Source: SIG440 sp045580025 (GTDB lineage: Bacteria > Bacillota > Clostridia > Monoglobales > Monoglobaceae). From it: a DNA stretch of 64,000 nucleotides. The position numbers and the translations under genes are program-made. The notes under the pieces were generated by a model. The model was not told the origin of the DNA. It was given only the letters and a program-made list of their open reading frames with translations, and made no database searches. Of the stretch, positions 41,660-50,133 are shown piece after piece (position 1 is the stretch's first letter; every line of letters starts with the position of its first letter). The DNA is taken from NCBI GenBank assembly GCA_045580025.1, contig JAZNNB010000030.1, forward strand, positions 1-64,000. The letters are read 5' to 3'.

Positions 41660-42117
41660 TAGTTATTGTTCCAGGGAAAGATGCCTTTGTTTCTCAGTTC
41701 ATCCTTGAAATCGCCCATAATCCCTACATTATAAGGAGCAATCAAAAAGATTCCGTTTGAAACCTTCTGGATATTTCCGTCAAGAGCATAAACTGCTCCA
41801 CTTAAGAAATCCACGATTTTCTGAGAAATACTGCGGTCAACAGATTCAAGATTGATAACAACCGGCTTTTTGTTCTTGAGGTGATTTGCAATATCCCTTG
41901 CATCTTCAAAGCTTTCAGGACTCATAACCACAAGCTTAAGCTGTGCAGTTGTATGTATTTTTACAACCTTGTTACGCTTTCCTCCATCAAATGTTTCGGG
42001 TTCTTCCTCCTCAAAGAGCTGGCTGTTTGAGAATTCGCTGTTACCGATAAGTTCTTCTTCATACTCATCCTGTGTCTCAAACCCAATAAGATTCAGCATT
42101 TTGTTCACAATACTCAT
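41659..42117 (-). CDS. sepF: Cell division protein SepF
   Basis: 152 residues. Membrane-targeting amphipathic N-terminus (MSIVNKMLNLIGF), an acidic linker, and the SepF core (about 55-145, PESFEDARDIANHLKNKKPV, LESVDRSISQKIVDFLSGAV, YALDGNIQKV). SepF binds FtsZ tails and the membrane and helps form the Z ring. It has its own promoter inside the end of yggS. The ylmG (yggT) gene that often lies between sepF and ylmH is missing here; the two genes overlap. Confidence 0.93.
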   Translation of the reverse strand: MSIVNKMLNLIGFETQDEYEEELIGNSEFSNSQLFEEEEPETFDGGKRNKVVKIHTTAQLKLVVMSPESFEDARDIANHLKNKKPVVINLESVDRSISQKIVDFLSGAVYALDGNIQKVSNGIFLIAPYNVGIMGDFKDELRNKGIFPWNNN

Positions 42118-42195
42118 AATATTTCCTCCCGGATATTTATAAAGTTTTCATATAATTCTATGCCCAACTTGTCCGTCACATTTTTTTACCAATAT

Positions 42196-42224
42196 ATTAT
42201 ATCACACTTTTTTTATTTTGTATA
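42196..42224 (-). promoter_or_regulatory. Internal promoter for sepF-ylmH-divIVA
   Basis: On the minus strand TATACA (42219-42224), 17-base spacer, perfect TATAAT (42196-42201) with extended -10 TGA. About 80 bases before sepF. Confidence 0.6.
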
Positions 42225-42908
42225 GTCTCTTTTTCCGAAAATTCCTGTTCCAACTCTAACCATTGTTGCACCCTTTTCAATCGCAAGGGGAAAATCATTG
42301 GTCATACCCATGGAAAGCTCCTCCATAGACACATTTTTGATATTTTCTTGGCTGATTTTTTCAGCCAACCCTTTAAGCCCTGAGAACACACCCCTGAGAA
42401 GCTCTTCATCATCAGTAAACGGTGCAACCGTCATAAGACCCATAATCTTCACATTTTCAAGCCCGCTGATTTCACGGCAAATATCAATGCAATTCTCTGG
42501 TTCTATGCCAAATTTCGATTCTTCACCCGAAACATTGACCTCCAGAAGAATTTTCTGAACCTTGTTAATTTTCTTTGCCTTTTTGTCAATTTCAGTGGCA
42601 AGTTCCACACTATCAACAGAATGAATAAGTTCCACCTTGTCTATTATATACTTTACCTTGTTTTTTTGCAAGTGTCCTATGAGATGCCACCTCACTGGTT
42701 TCACGCTTTCGTATTTTTCCATTATTTCCTGAACACGATTTTCGCCTATGTCAGTAACCCCAAAGCCAATCGCCTCGTTTATGAGGTCAGCCCCATAGGT
42801 TTTTGTCACCGCAATAAGCTTTATCTCATCCACATTTCTGCCTGCGCCTTTTGCTGCCTCATGAATTTTTTTGTTTACTTCCAAAAGATTTTTTCCAATG
42901 TATGACAT
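42213..42908 (-). CDS. YggS-family PLP homeostasis protein
   Basis: 231 residues, alanine-racemase-like TIM barrel. The PLP lysine lies in KLIAVTKTYGADLINEAIG (short context AVTKTY), and GENRVQEIMEKYE, WHLIGHLQKNKVKY and MGMTNDFPLAIEKGATMVR-type signatures match the family. YggS/YlmE binds PLP and balances its pool; no enzyme activity is established. It overlaps the HlyD-like gene by one base (TAATG). In Bacillus it also sits just before sepF. Confidence 0.93.
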   Translation of the reverse strand: MSYIGKNLLEVNKKIHEAAKGAGRNVDEIKLIAVTKTYGADLINEAIGFGVTDIGENRVQEIMEKYESVKPVRWHLIGHLQKNKVKYIIDKVELIHSVDSVELATEIDKKAKKINKVQKILLEVNVSGEESKFGIEPENCIDICREISGLENVKIMGLMTVAPFTDDEELLRGVFSGLKGLAEKISQENIKNVSMEELSMGMTNDFPLAIEKGATMVRVGTGIFGKRDYTK

Positions 42909-44179
42909 TATCTCACAACCTTGTTATTATAAAGTTCTTTTCCGCTTACAATCAATTCATCATAGAGTCTCAGTGTAGTATCACCTGAGCTTAAAGTTTC
43001 CGCCACAACTACCCATTCCTTGCTGTTGTATAAAATATCCACCGGTACAAACCTCGCCTTGTCATTTTTTATGATATAAACTCCGGTTTTTCCATCAATT
43101 ATTCTTATACTTTCGGAGGGGATTTTAAATCCCTCATAATGATGCTTTATGAATTCAACCTCAGACCTTGATGTAGAATATATATTGCTCACATAACGGT
43201 TTGATTTTACCACCAAAACCGCCTTTCCCTTTTCTTCCTGCTTTATTTGTGATACAGTTCCCGAAATGATGTCCTGTCCAATATCCAGCAGTCTGAATTC
43301 AATTCGGTCACCCACTCTTACATCTTCAACCTGCTCAAAAGGAACAGCTGCCGCCACGCTCCAACTGAAATTGTCAACGATTTTACCCACTGCGTCACTT
43401 TCTTTCACTTTTGTGAGAGTTATCGGTTTTTCAAATTTTTTGTCCAGTTCCTTGATGTAATCAACAGAAATTTCGCCAAGTTTTTTTATGCTTAAGAATT
43501 CTTCCATTCCATCTGTCCTCGACGTAAATGTTCCTGCTTTTGGCGCATAAACCGCTGTTCTCTCAATGTTATAAGCCTTTTCAAGCTCTGCCTTTCTTTT
43601 AAGCAATTCCTCAAGCTCTTTTATGCTGTCTTTTGGCTCAGTTTCCCCTTTAATTATTCTTCTTCCCTCAATAAGAGAATTCACATTTTCCTTTATTTCA
43701 GAAACTTCCCTTATATTATTTTTAAAACCGAGAAAAGGTACATCTTTAAGCGCGAGCAAAATTTCCTGCTCAATCTTTGCTGCATCATTACTGAACACAT
43801 CGTCCTTTATTTTATTTGATGACAGCTTGTGTATTTTTTCTTCAATCACTTTGAGCTCGCTGCCCGCTGACGCATCCATTTGATTTTTGTGTATGTGCAT
43901 AACCATTTCGCCAATCTTGACGCGCTGTTCTTCGCCTACTTCACAATAAACATAGCCCGCTGCGGGGGAAAGTATCACTGTCTGATCCTTAAAAATATAT
44001 CCTCGAGATTTGATAATTTCTTCTTCGGTTCCCGTTCTCACCAGCATGGTTTCAATTCTTCCGCCATAACTCATAGCAACATTTATAACTATGCTCAAAG
44101 CAAAGGCAAATATCAAAAAAGCAACAAAGCTTCTTTTACCTTTTTTCTTTTTTCTTTTTTCTTCTCTTGTCTCTCTCAT
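42908..44179 (-). CDS. HlyD-like membrane fusion protein of unknown partner
   Basis: 423 residues. Very basic N-terminus (EEKRKKKKGKRS), one span (about 17-38, FVAFLIFAFALSIVINVAM), then a lipoyl-like/hairpin domain (YIFKDQTVILSPAAGYVYCE, coiled-coil 100-200, AVYAPKAGTFTSRTDGMEEF) and a beta-barrel part (GDRIEFRLLDIGQDIISGTV). This is the adaptor-type fold, but no transporter gene is adjacent. The gene stands where ylmD would be in Bacillus, coupled to yggS. ATG at 44179 with AGAGG. An envelope or division role is possible but not shown. Confidence 0.75.
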   Translation of the reverse strand: MRETREEKRKKKKGKRSFVAFLIFAFALSIVINVAMSYGGRIETMLVRTGTEEEIIKSRGYIFKDQTVILSPAAGYVYCEVGEEQRVKIGEMVMHIHKNQMDASAGSELKVIEEKIHKLSSNKIKDDVFSNDAAKIEQEILLALKDVPFLGFKNNIREVSEIKENVNSLIEGRRIIKGETEPKDSIKELEELLKRKAELEKAYNIERTAVYAPKAGTFTSRTDGMEEFLSIKKLGEISVDYIKELDKKFEKPITLTKVKESDAVGKIVDNFSWSVAAAVPFEQVEDVRVGDRIEFRLLDIGQDIISGTVSQIKQEEKGKAVLVVKSNRYVSNIYSTSRSEVEFIKHHYEGFKIPSESIRIIDGKTGVYIIKNDKARFVPVDILYNSKEWVVVAETLSSGDTTLRLYDELIVSGKELYNNKVVR

Positions 44180-44202
44180 TTTCAAAACCTCTGCTTTGAC
44201 TT

Positions 44203-45126
44203 TTAATATAGAAACTGACTGCACTTTTCAAAAATAACTTTCATTCCGTCATCCTCGTCGAGTCTCACCCAGTTGATTTTTTCATTCCGCCGAAACCACG
44301 TCAGCTGCCTTTTTGCATAACGCCTGCTTTCCTGCTTTATCAGCTCTACCGTTTCATCAATGTTCAAATTTCCTTCAAGATAATCGAGGACTTCCTTATA
44401 TCCTATAGCCTGCATAGCCGTGGTATTCCGGTCAACCCCCATATCCCAAAGTCTTTTAACCTCATCCACAAGGCCCGCTTTCATCATACAGTCTACTCTG
44501 TCATTTATGCGGCTGTAAAGTGCCTCTCTCTCTGCATCAATAGCGAAAATAAGCGCATCATAAACCGCCTCACGCCTTGATTCCTCATTCACTTCGGTAA
44601 AAGTCTTGTTGGTAAGGTGGCACACCTCAAGAGCGCGTATCACCCGCCTCAAATTATTTGGATGAATTTTCTGCGCTGCTTCGCTGTCCTTTTCACAAAG
44701 AAGCTTATGCACCGCATCAACCCCATCTTTTTGGGCTAAAAGTTCCATCTCTTCTCTGAATTTGGGGTCACTACCAAAATCATCAAAGGCTATGTTGTTT
44801 AAAATACTGTCAAGATAAAGACCTGTTCCCCCTGCCAAAACGGGAGTTTTGCCACGACTTATTATATCATCAATGCATGCTCTTGCCCTCACAACAAAAT
44901 CAGCTACGCTGTATTTCACCTTTGGTTCAATAAAATCAATCATATGGTGCTTTACTGCCTTTTGTTCGATTTCAGTAGCCTTCGCCGTACCTATATCCAT
45001 ATATTTATAAATCTGCATGGAGTCACAAGAAACGATTTCGCCATCAAATTTTTTGGCAATTTCAATAGCCAGTGCCGTCTTTCCTGATGCAGTGGGCCCG
45101 CAAACTGCAATAACCTTTTTCAGCAT
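44203..45126 (-). CDS. miaA: tRNA dimethylallyltransferase
   Basis: 307 residues. P-loop AVCGPTASGKTALAIEIAKK, then SCDSMQIYKYMDIGTAKAT, PVLAGGTGLYLDSI and RRYAKRQLTWFRRN. MiaA transfers a dimethylallyl group to A37 of tRNAs reading U-starting codons. MiaB, which methylthiolates the same base, is encoded upstream in the same run of genes. Eight bases separate it from mutL. Confidence 0.96.
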   Translation of the reverse strand: MLKKVIAVCGPTASGKTALAIEIAKKFDGEIVSCDSMQIYKYMDIGTAKATEIEQKAVKHHMIDFIEPKVKYSVADFVVRARACIDDIISRGKTPVLAGGTGLYLDSILNNIAFDDFGSDPKFREEMELLAQKDGVDAVHKLLCEKDSEAAQKIHPNNLRRVIRALEVCHLTNKTFTEVNEESRREAVYDALIFAIDAEREALYSRINDRVDCMMKAGLVDEVKRLWDMGVDRNTTAMQAIGYKEVLDYLEGNLNIDETVELIKQESRRYAKRQLTWFRRNEKINWVRLDEDDGMKVIFEKCSQFLY

Positions 45127-45134
45127 AGCCCCTC

Positions 45135-47030
45135 CTAAACAATCCTTTTAAACATTTTTTCTATTTCACGTTTGGTAAATTCAACTTTTATCGGTCTGCC
45201 ATGAGGGCAGGTTGTTATACCTTTCTTTTCAAGGCTCTCAACATCCTGAAGCAATGCCTCCATCTCAAGCACACTTAGCTTTTTGTTGGCTTTTATTGCA
45301 TATTTACAAGATATTGTGTCAAGAATTTTTTCTTCAAAACTGAGGATTCCTGACGGTCTTGCCTCACCCAATATTTCAATAACTTCCAGCGCCAAAGCCT
45401 TTATATCATCGTCATCAGCAACAAAAGGCGTCTGGCGTATAATAAGAGAATTCTTTCCAAATTCCTCTATCCCAAATCCTATTTTTTCAAGGATTTCACC
45501 TTTTTCTCTCACAATTTGCATTTCAAGGCTGTCTGCATCCATAACAATAGGAACAAGCAGCATCTGTCCTGCGACACCACGCTGTTCATAATCATTTTTA
45601 AGCATTTCAAACCGCTTGCGCTCGTGTGCTGCATGCTGATCTATCAAAAAAACACTGTCATTCTTCTCGGCTATTACATATGTGTCAAAAACCTGACCAC
45701 AAATTTTCCAGCCCCCTACAGCTTGCTCTTCGTCCCCAAAAAGAGTCTGTATTTCCTCTGTTTTAGGCGTAGCCATATCTTGAATCTCGGCCAAAGACCC
45801 CTCTCCAGGCACCGTACCCCTTATTTCCTCAATTTTTCGTTCTGTCTCGTTGGAAAAAATTTCATTTCTTTTTGGCTCACGGAAGCTATACTGGGAAGCC
45901 CCAGTTGATACAGTGTTATTCAAAAATGCCTTGACAACCGCAGTGTCAACATCCTCTCTTTTCGGTTGGATGAATGAGCTATTTCCTCCAAAATCAAAAG
46001 CTGGTCTTTTTTCTACACTTACGATTTCAATTTCTTCCCCAGACTTCTTGTAAAGGGCATTTTTCACAGCGTGATAAACAATATCATAAACCTCTTTTTC
46101 ATTGGCAAACTTAATCTCCGTTTTTGCAGGATGAACATTCACATCAACCAATTCGGGAGCAAGCTCAATATCAAGCACAAAAAACGGAAACCTGCCCGTC
46201 ATAAGCTCATTCCGATAAGCTTCTTCAACAATTTTTGAAACCACATGATTTTTTATATAACGGCCATTTACAAAAAGAGTCTGTCTGGTTCTATTTCCCC
46301 TTGAAAGTTCTGCCTTCCCTATTACTCCTGAAACTTTTACTCCGTGTTCTTGGTGGCCAACCTCAATTACACCTTTTGCGTGGTCTATGCCATAAATATT
46401 GAGTATGGCATTTTTAAGACTCCCGTCTCCCGCAGTTGAAAAAACCTCTTTTCCGTCTGATATATACCTGAAGGAGATATTCGGTTTTGACAAAGCGATA
46501 CGCCCCAAAACATCGGTTACATACCCTGCCTCTGTCGCATCCTTTTTGAGGAACTTCATTCTCGCAGGAACTGACGCAAAAAGATTTTCAACAAGCATAA
46601 CCGTTCCACTGTTGCAAGCAATTTCCTCTTTTGCTGCTACCTCGCCATGCCTCATGACAAGCCTTGCACCTATATCAGCGCTCTGTTCTTTTGTAATAAC
46701 CTCCACATCCGACACCGCACAAATGCTCGCCAAAGCTTCACCACGAAAGCCCATAGTTTGTATGCGGAACAAATCGTCAATTTCCCGAAGCTTGCTTGTG
46801 GCATGACGCACAAAAGCAAACTCCGCCTCATCAAAAGGAATTCCGCAGCCATTGTCTTCCACCGAAATGTACGAAATGCCGCCATTTTTTATTTCAACGG
46901 TTATCTGTGTTGCGCCGGCATCTATTGAATTTTCAACAAGTTCTTTAACCACAGCCGCCGGGCGTTCCGCCACTTCTCCAGCCGCAATTTTATCCGCAAT
47001 ACTCTGGGGCAAAATTTTTATCTGGGCCAC
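45135..47030 (-). CDS. mutL: DNA mismatch repair protein MutL with endonuclease motif
   Basis: 631 residues. N-terminal GHKL ATPase domain: IAAGEVAERPAAVVKELVEN, DNGCGIPFDEAEFAFVRHAT and GFRGEALASI. The C-terminal dimerisation domain has DQHAAHERKRFEM, which fits the DQHAx2Ex4E metal motif of nicking MutL proteins, and CPHGRP. So it should nick the daughter strand itself, as expected in bacteria without MutH. It lies 18 bases after mutS. Confidence 0.97.
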   Translation of the reverse strand: MAQIKILPQSIADKIAAGEVAERPAAVVKELVENSIDAGATQITVEIKNGGISYISVEDNGCGIPFDEAEFAFVRHATSKLREIDDLFRIQTMGFRGEALASICAVSDVEVITKEQSADIGARLVMRHGEVAAKEEIACNSGTVMLVENLFASVPARMKFLKKDATEAGYVTDVLGRIALSKPNISFRYISDGKEVFSTAGDGSLKNAILNIYGIDHAKGVIEVGHQEHGVKVSGVIGKAELSRGNRTRQTLFVNGRYIKNHVVSKIVEEAYRNELMTGRFPFFVLDIELAPELVDVNVHPAKTEIKFANEKEVYDIVYHAVKNALYKKSGEEIEIVSVEKRPAFDFGGNSSFIQPKREDVDTAVVKAFLNNTVSTGASQYSFREPKRNEIFSNETERKIEEIRGTVPGEGSLAEIQDMATPKTEEIQTLFGDEEQAVGGWKICGQVFDTYVIAEKNDSVFLIDQHAAHERKRFEMLKNDYEQRGVAGQMLLVPIVMDADSLEMQIVREKGEILEKIGFGIEEFGKNSLIIRQTPFVADDDDIKALALEVIEILGEARPSGILSFEEKILDTISCKYAIKANKKLSVLEMEALLQDVESLEKKGITTCPHGRPIKVEFTKREIEKMFKRIV

Positions 47031-47048
47031 GTTTCATCCTCCTGTTCT

Positions 47049-49667
47049 TTATATATTTTCCGCTTTCGCCTTGAGGGCATAAAGCTTGGTAAGTGCCTCC
47101 ATAGGCGACATTGTGTCAAGGCTGAGTTCTCTTATCTCTGCTACGATTTCATTTTCTTCAAAGCCGACAAAGCTCAGTTGCTCAAAATCTCCATCCTTGT
47201 TTGTTTTCTTTTTTGCTTTTGGAATAGAAATTTCACCTTTTTCATTTCCATCACGGATTTCAAGAGCTTTAAGAATTTCCTTAGCGCGCTTTGTAACGTC
47301 TTTCTTAACTCCCGCCAGTGCCGCAACCTCAATTCCGTAACTGCCATCTGCACCGCCACGAATGATTTTTCTCAGGAAAGTAATATCATCACCGTGCTTT
47401 TTAACCGCAATGCAATAATTTTTCACTCCGTCAATCTGGCTTTCAAGTTCGGTGAGTTCGTGATAATGGGTGGCAAATAAGGTCTTTGCTCCGCATTTAT
47501 TCTTGTTTGCCATATACTCAACCACTGCCCAGGCAATGCTGAGCCCATCATAGGTGCTTGTTCCCCTGCCTATTTCGTCAAGAATAACAAGACTCTTTTT
47601 TGTGGCATTGTCAAGAATATATGCCACCTCATTCATTTCCACCATAAATGTACTCTGTCCGGCAGACAAATCGTCGGATGCTCCCACTCGGGTAAATATC
47701 TTATCAACAACACCAATCTTTGCAGCTGATGCCGGCACAAAAGAGCCCATCTGTGCCATAAGAACAATCAGTGCTGTCTGTCTCATATATGTGGACTTTC
47801 CCGCCATATTGGGACCTGTTATTATCGCAAGCTGTCTCGCCTTTCCGTCAAGTTCGGTATCGTTTGGTATAAAAATACTGGTTATATTTTCAATAACAGG
47901 ATGCCGTCCGTCCTTGATAACAATTTCGTCCTCCATATTCATCTGTGGCATAACATATCTGTTCTTTTCAGCCACATATGCTAGTGAACACAAAACATCA
48001 ATGTTCGCTATTGCATGAGCAGTAAGCTGAATTCTCGCTATCTGGTCTCCCACAAGGTCGCGGACTTTGCAAAAAATGTCATATTCGAGTGCTACGATTT
48101 CGCTTTCTGCCTCCACAATTTTTTCTTCAATTTCTTTTATCTCAGGCGTTATGTATCTTTCCCCGTTTGAAAGTGTCTGTTTTCTCACGAAATAGTCAGG
48201 CACTTCATTTGCACTTTGCTTGCTTATTTCAAGGTAGTATCCAAAAACCCGATTGTAACCCACTTTTATATTGCGGATTCCGGTTTTTTCTTTCTCCTCT
48301 TCAGCGAAATCGTTTATCCATTTGACACCGTTCTGGATTACCTCACGTCTCTCATCAACCTCACGGCTGAATCCGTCACGAATGAGATTACCCTCCCTGA
48401 GCGTAATTGGCGGGTCAGGATTTATTGAATCTTCAATGACTTTTTTTACGTCTCCCAGTTCATCAAGCTGACTTTCAAGTCTCTTCAAAACCCCCGCATC
48501 AAAAGTGCCGAGGATTTCTTTTATCCTTGGAAGCGATGAAAAAGATTGGGCAAGAGCCAGTAAATCCTTACATTTTGCGGTTTTGTATGTAATTCTTGAT
48601 ACCAATCTTTCAATATCCTGAATGTCTTTAAGCGCATCCACGATTTCCTGTCTTGCAATAGGGTTCCTAAGAAGCTCATCAACTGCCTTATGTCTATTTT
48701 GAATTTTCGCACAATTTGCCAAGGGCATAGTTATCCACTTTCTCATAAGCCTGCTGCCCATGGAAGTTTTCGTCTTGTTTAGAACCGCAAAAAGACTTCC
48801 CTTTGTCTTCTTGTCACGCATAGTTTCAAGAAGTTCAAGATTTCTTATGCTGTAAAGGTCAATAGCCATATACTCCTGACTTTCAACCACCGTAACCTCA
48901 CGAAGATTTGTAAGCTCAGTTTTCTGAGTATCCGCCAAAAAGTCAATCAAAGCCCCAAGGCAGCGCAGCGCATAGCCTTTTTCAAAAAGGGCACTTTCCA
49001 CCTCTCCAAACTTTTCCCTAACGGTTTTTTCGGCATTCTCTTTTTCAAAGCACTGGTCGAAATAGCTTTTTGAGATGCAGCCAAATCTATCCGTCACCAT
49101 ATCAACAAGCATCTTATTTTCAAATGCGTTCTGGGAAAACACCACCTCGGACGGATTGAATCTGCTTATTTCATTGAGAAGCTGAATTTCAAGGTCGCAT
49201 CCAGAGAATTCATTTACCGAAATTTCGCCGGTGGAAATATCAACAAAGGCAATTCCTGCACCATTATTATCCATAAAAACAGATGCAAGATAGTTGTTTT
49301 TTGTGTCATCCAATGCCTCAGCATCCATAATGGTGCCGGCGCTGACCACTCTCACAACCTCACGTTTTACAATTCCTTTTGTCTGAGAAGGGTCCTCTGT
49401 CTGCTCGCAAATCGCAACAGTATAGCCATTTTCCACAAGCTTTGCTATGTAACTGTCCACCGCATGGAAAGGCACACCACACATGGGTGCACGTTCCTCC
49501 TGACCGCAATCTCTGCCTGTCAGCGTAATTTCCAAAACTCTTGACGCAATCTTGGCATCCTCAAAAAACATCTCATAAAAATCACCAAGACGGTACATCA
49601 GTATTGTATCTTTGTATTGATTTTTAATTTCAAAATACTGACGCATCATAGGCGTAAATTCAGCCAT
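47049..49667 (-). CDS. mutS: DNA mismatch repair protein MutS
   Basis: 872 residues, complete. The mismatch-reading motif GDFYEMFFEDAK is near residue 27. The ATPase domain near 600 has TGPNMAGKSTYMRQTALIVL, then LDEIGRGTSTYDGLSIAWAV and FATHYHELTELE. MutS recognises mispairs and recruits MutL. It is 44 bases downstream of the YlbF gene. Its ATG has a weak GGGGGACTTT leader. Confidence 0.97.
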   Translation of the reverse strand: MAEFTPMMRQYFEIKNQYKDTILMYRLGDFYEMFFEDAKIASRVLEITLTGRDCGQEERAPMCGVPFHAVDSYIAKLVENGYTVAICEQTEDPSQTKGIVKREVVRVVSAGTIMDAEALDDTKNNYLASVFMDNNGAGIAFVDISTGEISVNEFSGCDLEIQLLNEISRFNPSEVVFSQNAFENKMLVDMVTDRFGCISKSYFDQCFEKENAEKTVREKFGEVESALFEKGYALRCLGALIDFLADTQKTELTNLREVTVVESQEYMAIDLYSIRNLELLETMRDKKTKGSLFAVLNKTKTSMGSRLMRKWITMPLANCAKIQNRHKAVDELLRNPIARQEIVDALKDIQDIERLVSRITYKTAKCKDLLALAQSFSSLPRIKEILGTFDAGVLKRLESQLDELGDVKKVIEDSINPDPPITLREGNLIRDGFSREVDERREVIQNGVKWINDFAEEEKEKTGIRNIKVGYNRVFGYYLEISKQSANEVPDYFVRKQTLSNGERYITPEIKEIEEKIVEAESEIVALEYDIFCKVRDLVGDQIARIQLTAHAIANIDVLCSLAYVAEKNRYVMPQMNMEDEIVIKDGRHPVIENITSIFIPNDTELDGKARQLAIITGPNMAGKSTYMRQTALIVLMAQMGSFVPASAAKIGVVDKIFTRVGASDDLSAGQSTFMVEMNEVAYILDNATKKSLVILDEIGRGTSTYDGLSIAWAVVEYMANKNKCGAKTLFATHYHELTELESQIDGVKNYCIAVKKHGDDITFLRKIIRGGADGSYGIEVAALAGVKKDVTKRAKEILKALEIRDGNEKGEISIPKAKKKTNKDGDFEQLSFVGFEENEIVAEIRELSLDTMSPMEALTKLYALKAKAENI

Positions 49668-49711
49668 TTAAAGTCCCCCTTCTTTGCAAAAAGCAAAGTT
49701 TTATCCAAAAT

Positions 49712-50116
49712 TTAGTGACAGCTTGAGCAGCCCGAACAGTTTCCGCTACAACCGCCCTCACCGCTTGCACTTTCCTGACCGGTAATAAAATATGTGAGGA
49801 CAGCATTTACCTGATTTACCATCATTTCAAACTCTCTGTCAGCTTCAAGATATTCTGCAATAAGATTGTTTTTTACAATCTTTTCAAATTCTGCCTGAAC
49901 ATAGTTCTTATATTCCTCAAGTTCCTCTTTTGTAGGGTCAGTTCCACGAAGCTTTTCTGTTGCAGCTTTTCTGTTGTCATTGTAAGTCTTAAGAAGCGCC
50001 ATTGCCTCATCATCTGCATTCATAGCATCTGCCGCCTTTGTAACTCTTTTGCTTTCTTCGCTTTCCGCAATCATCGTGCCAAGCTCCTGAGCCTTTTCAA
50101 TAATCTGATTTCTCAT
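49712..50116 (-). CDS. YlbF-family protein with Cys-rich tail
   Basis: 134 residues, helical YlbF/YmcA (Com_YlbF) domain in about 1-115 (IIEKAQELGTMIAESEESKR, FEKIVKNNLIAEYLEADREF). The C-terminus is CSGNCSGCSSCH, a cluster of Cys that could bind metal or an iron-sulfur group. In Bacillus YlbF, YmcA and YaaT form the Y-complex, which carries iron-sulfur clusters and assists RNase Y; this tail fits such a role. ATG at 50116 with GGAGG nine bases upstream. It is placed between miaB, an Fe-S enzyme, and mutS. Confidence 0.87.
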   Translation of the reverse strand: MRNQIIEKAQELGTMIAESEESKRVTKAADAMNADDEAMALLKTYNDNRKAATEKLRGTDPTKEELEEYKNYVQAEFEKIVKNNLIAEYLEADREFEMMVNQVNAVLTYFITGQESASGEGGCSGNCSGCSSCH

Positions 50117-50133
50117 TTCAAAGTTCCTCCGTT

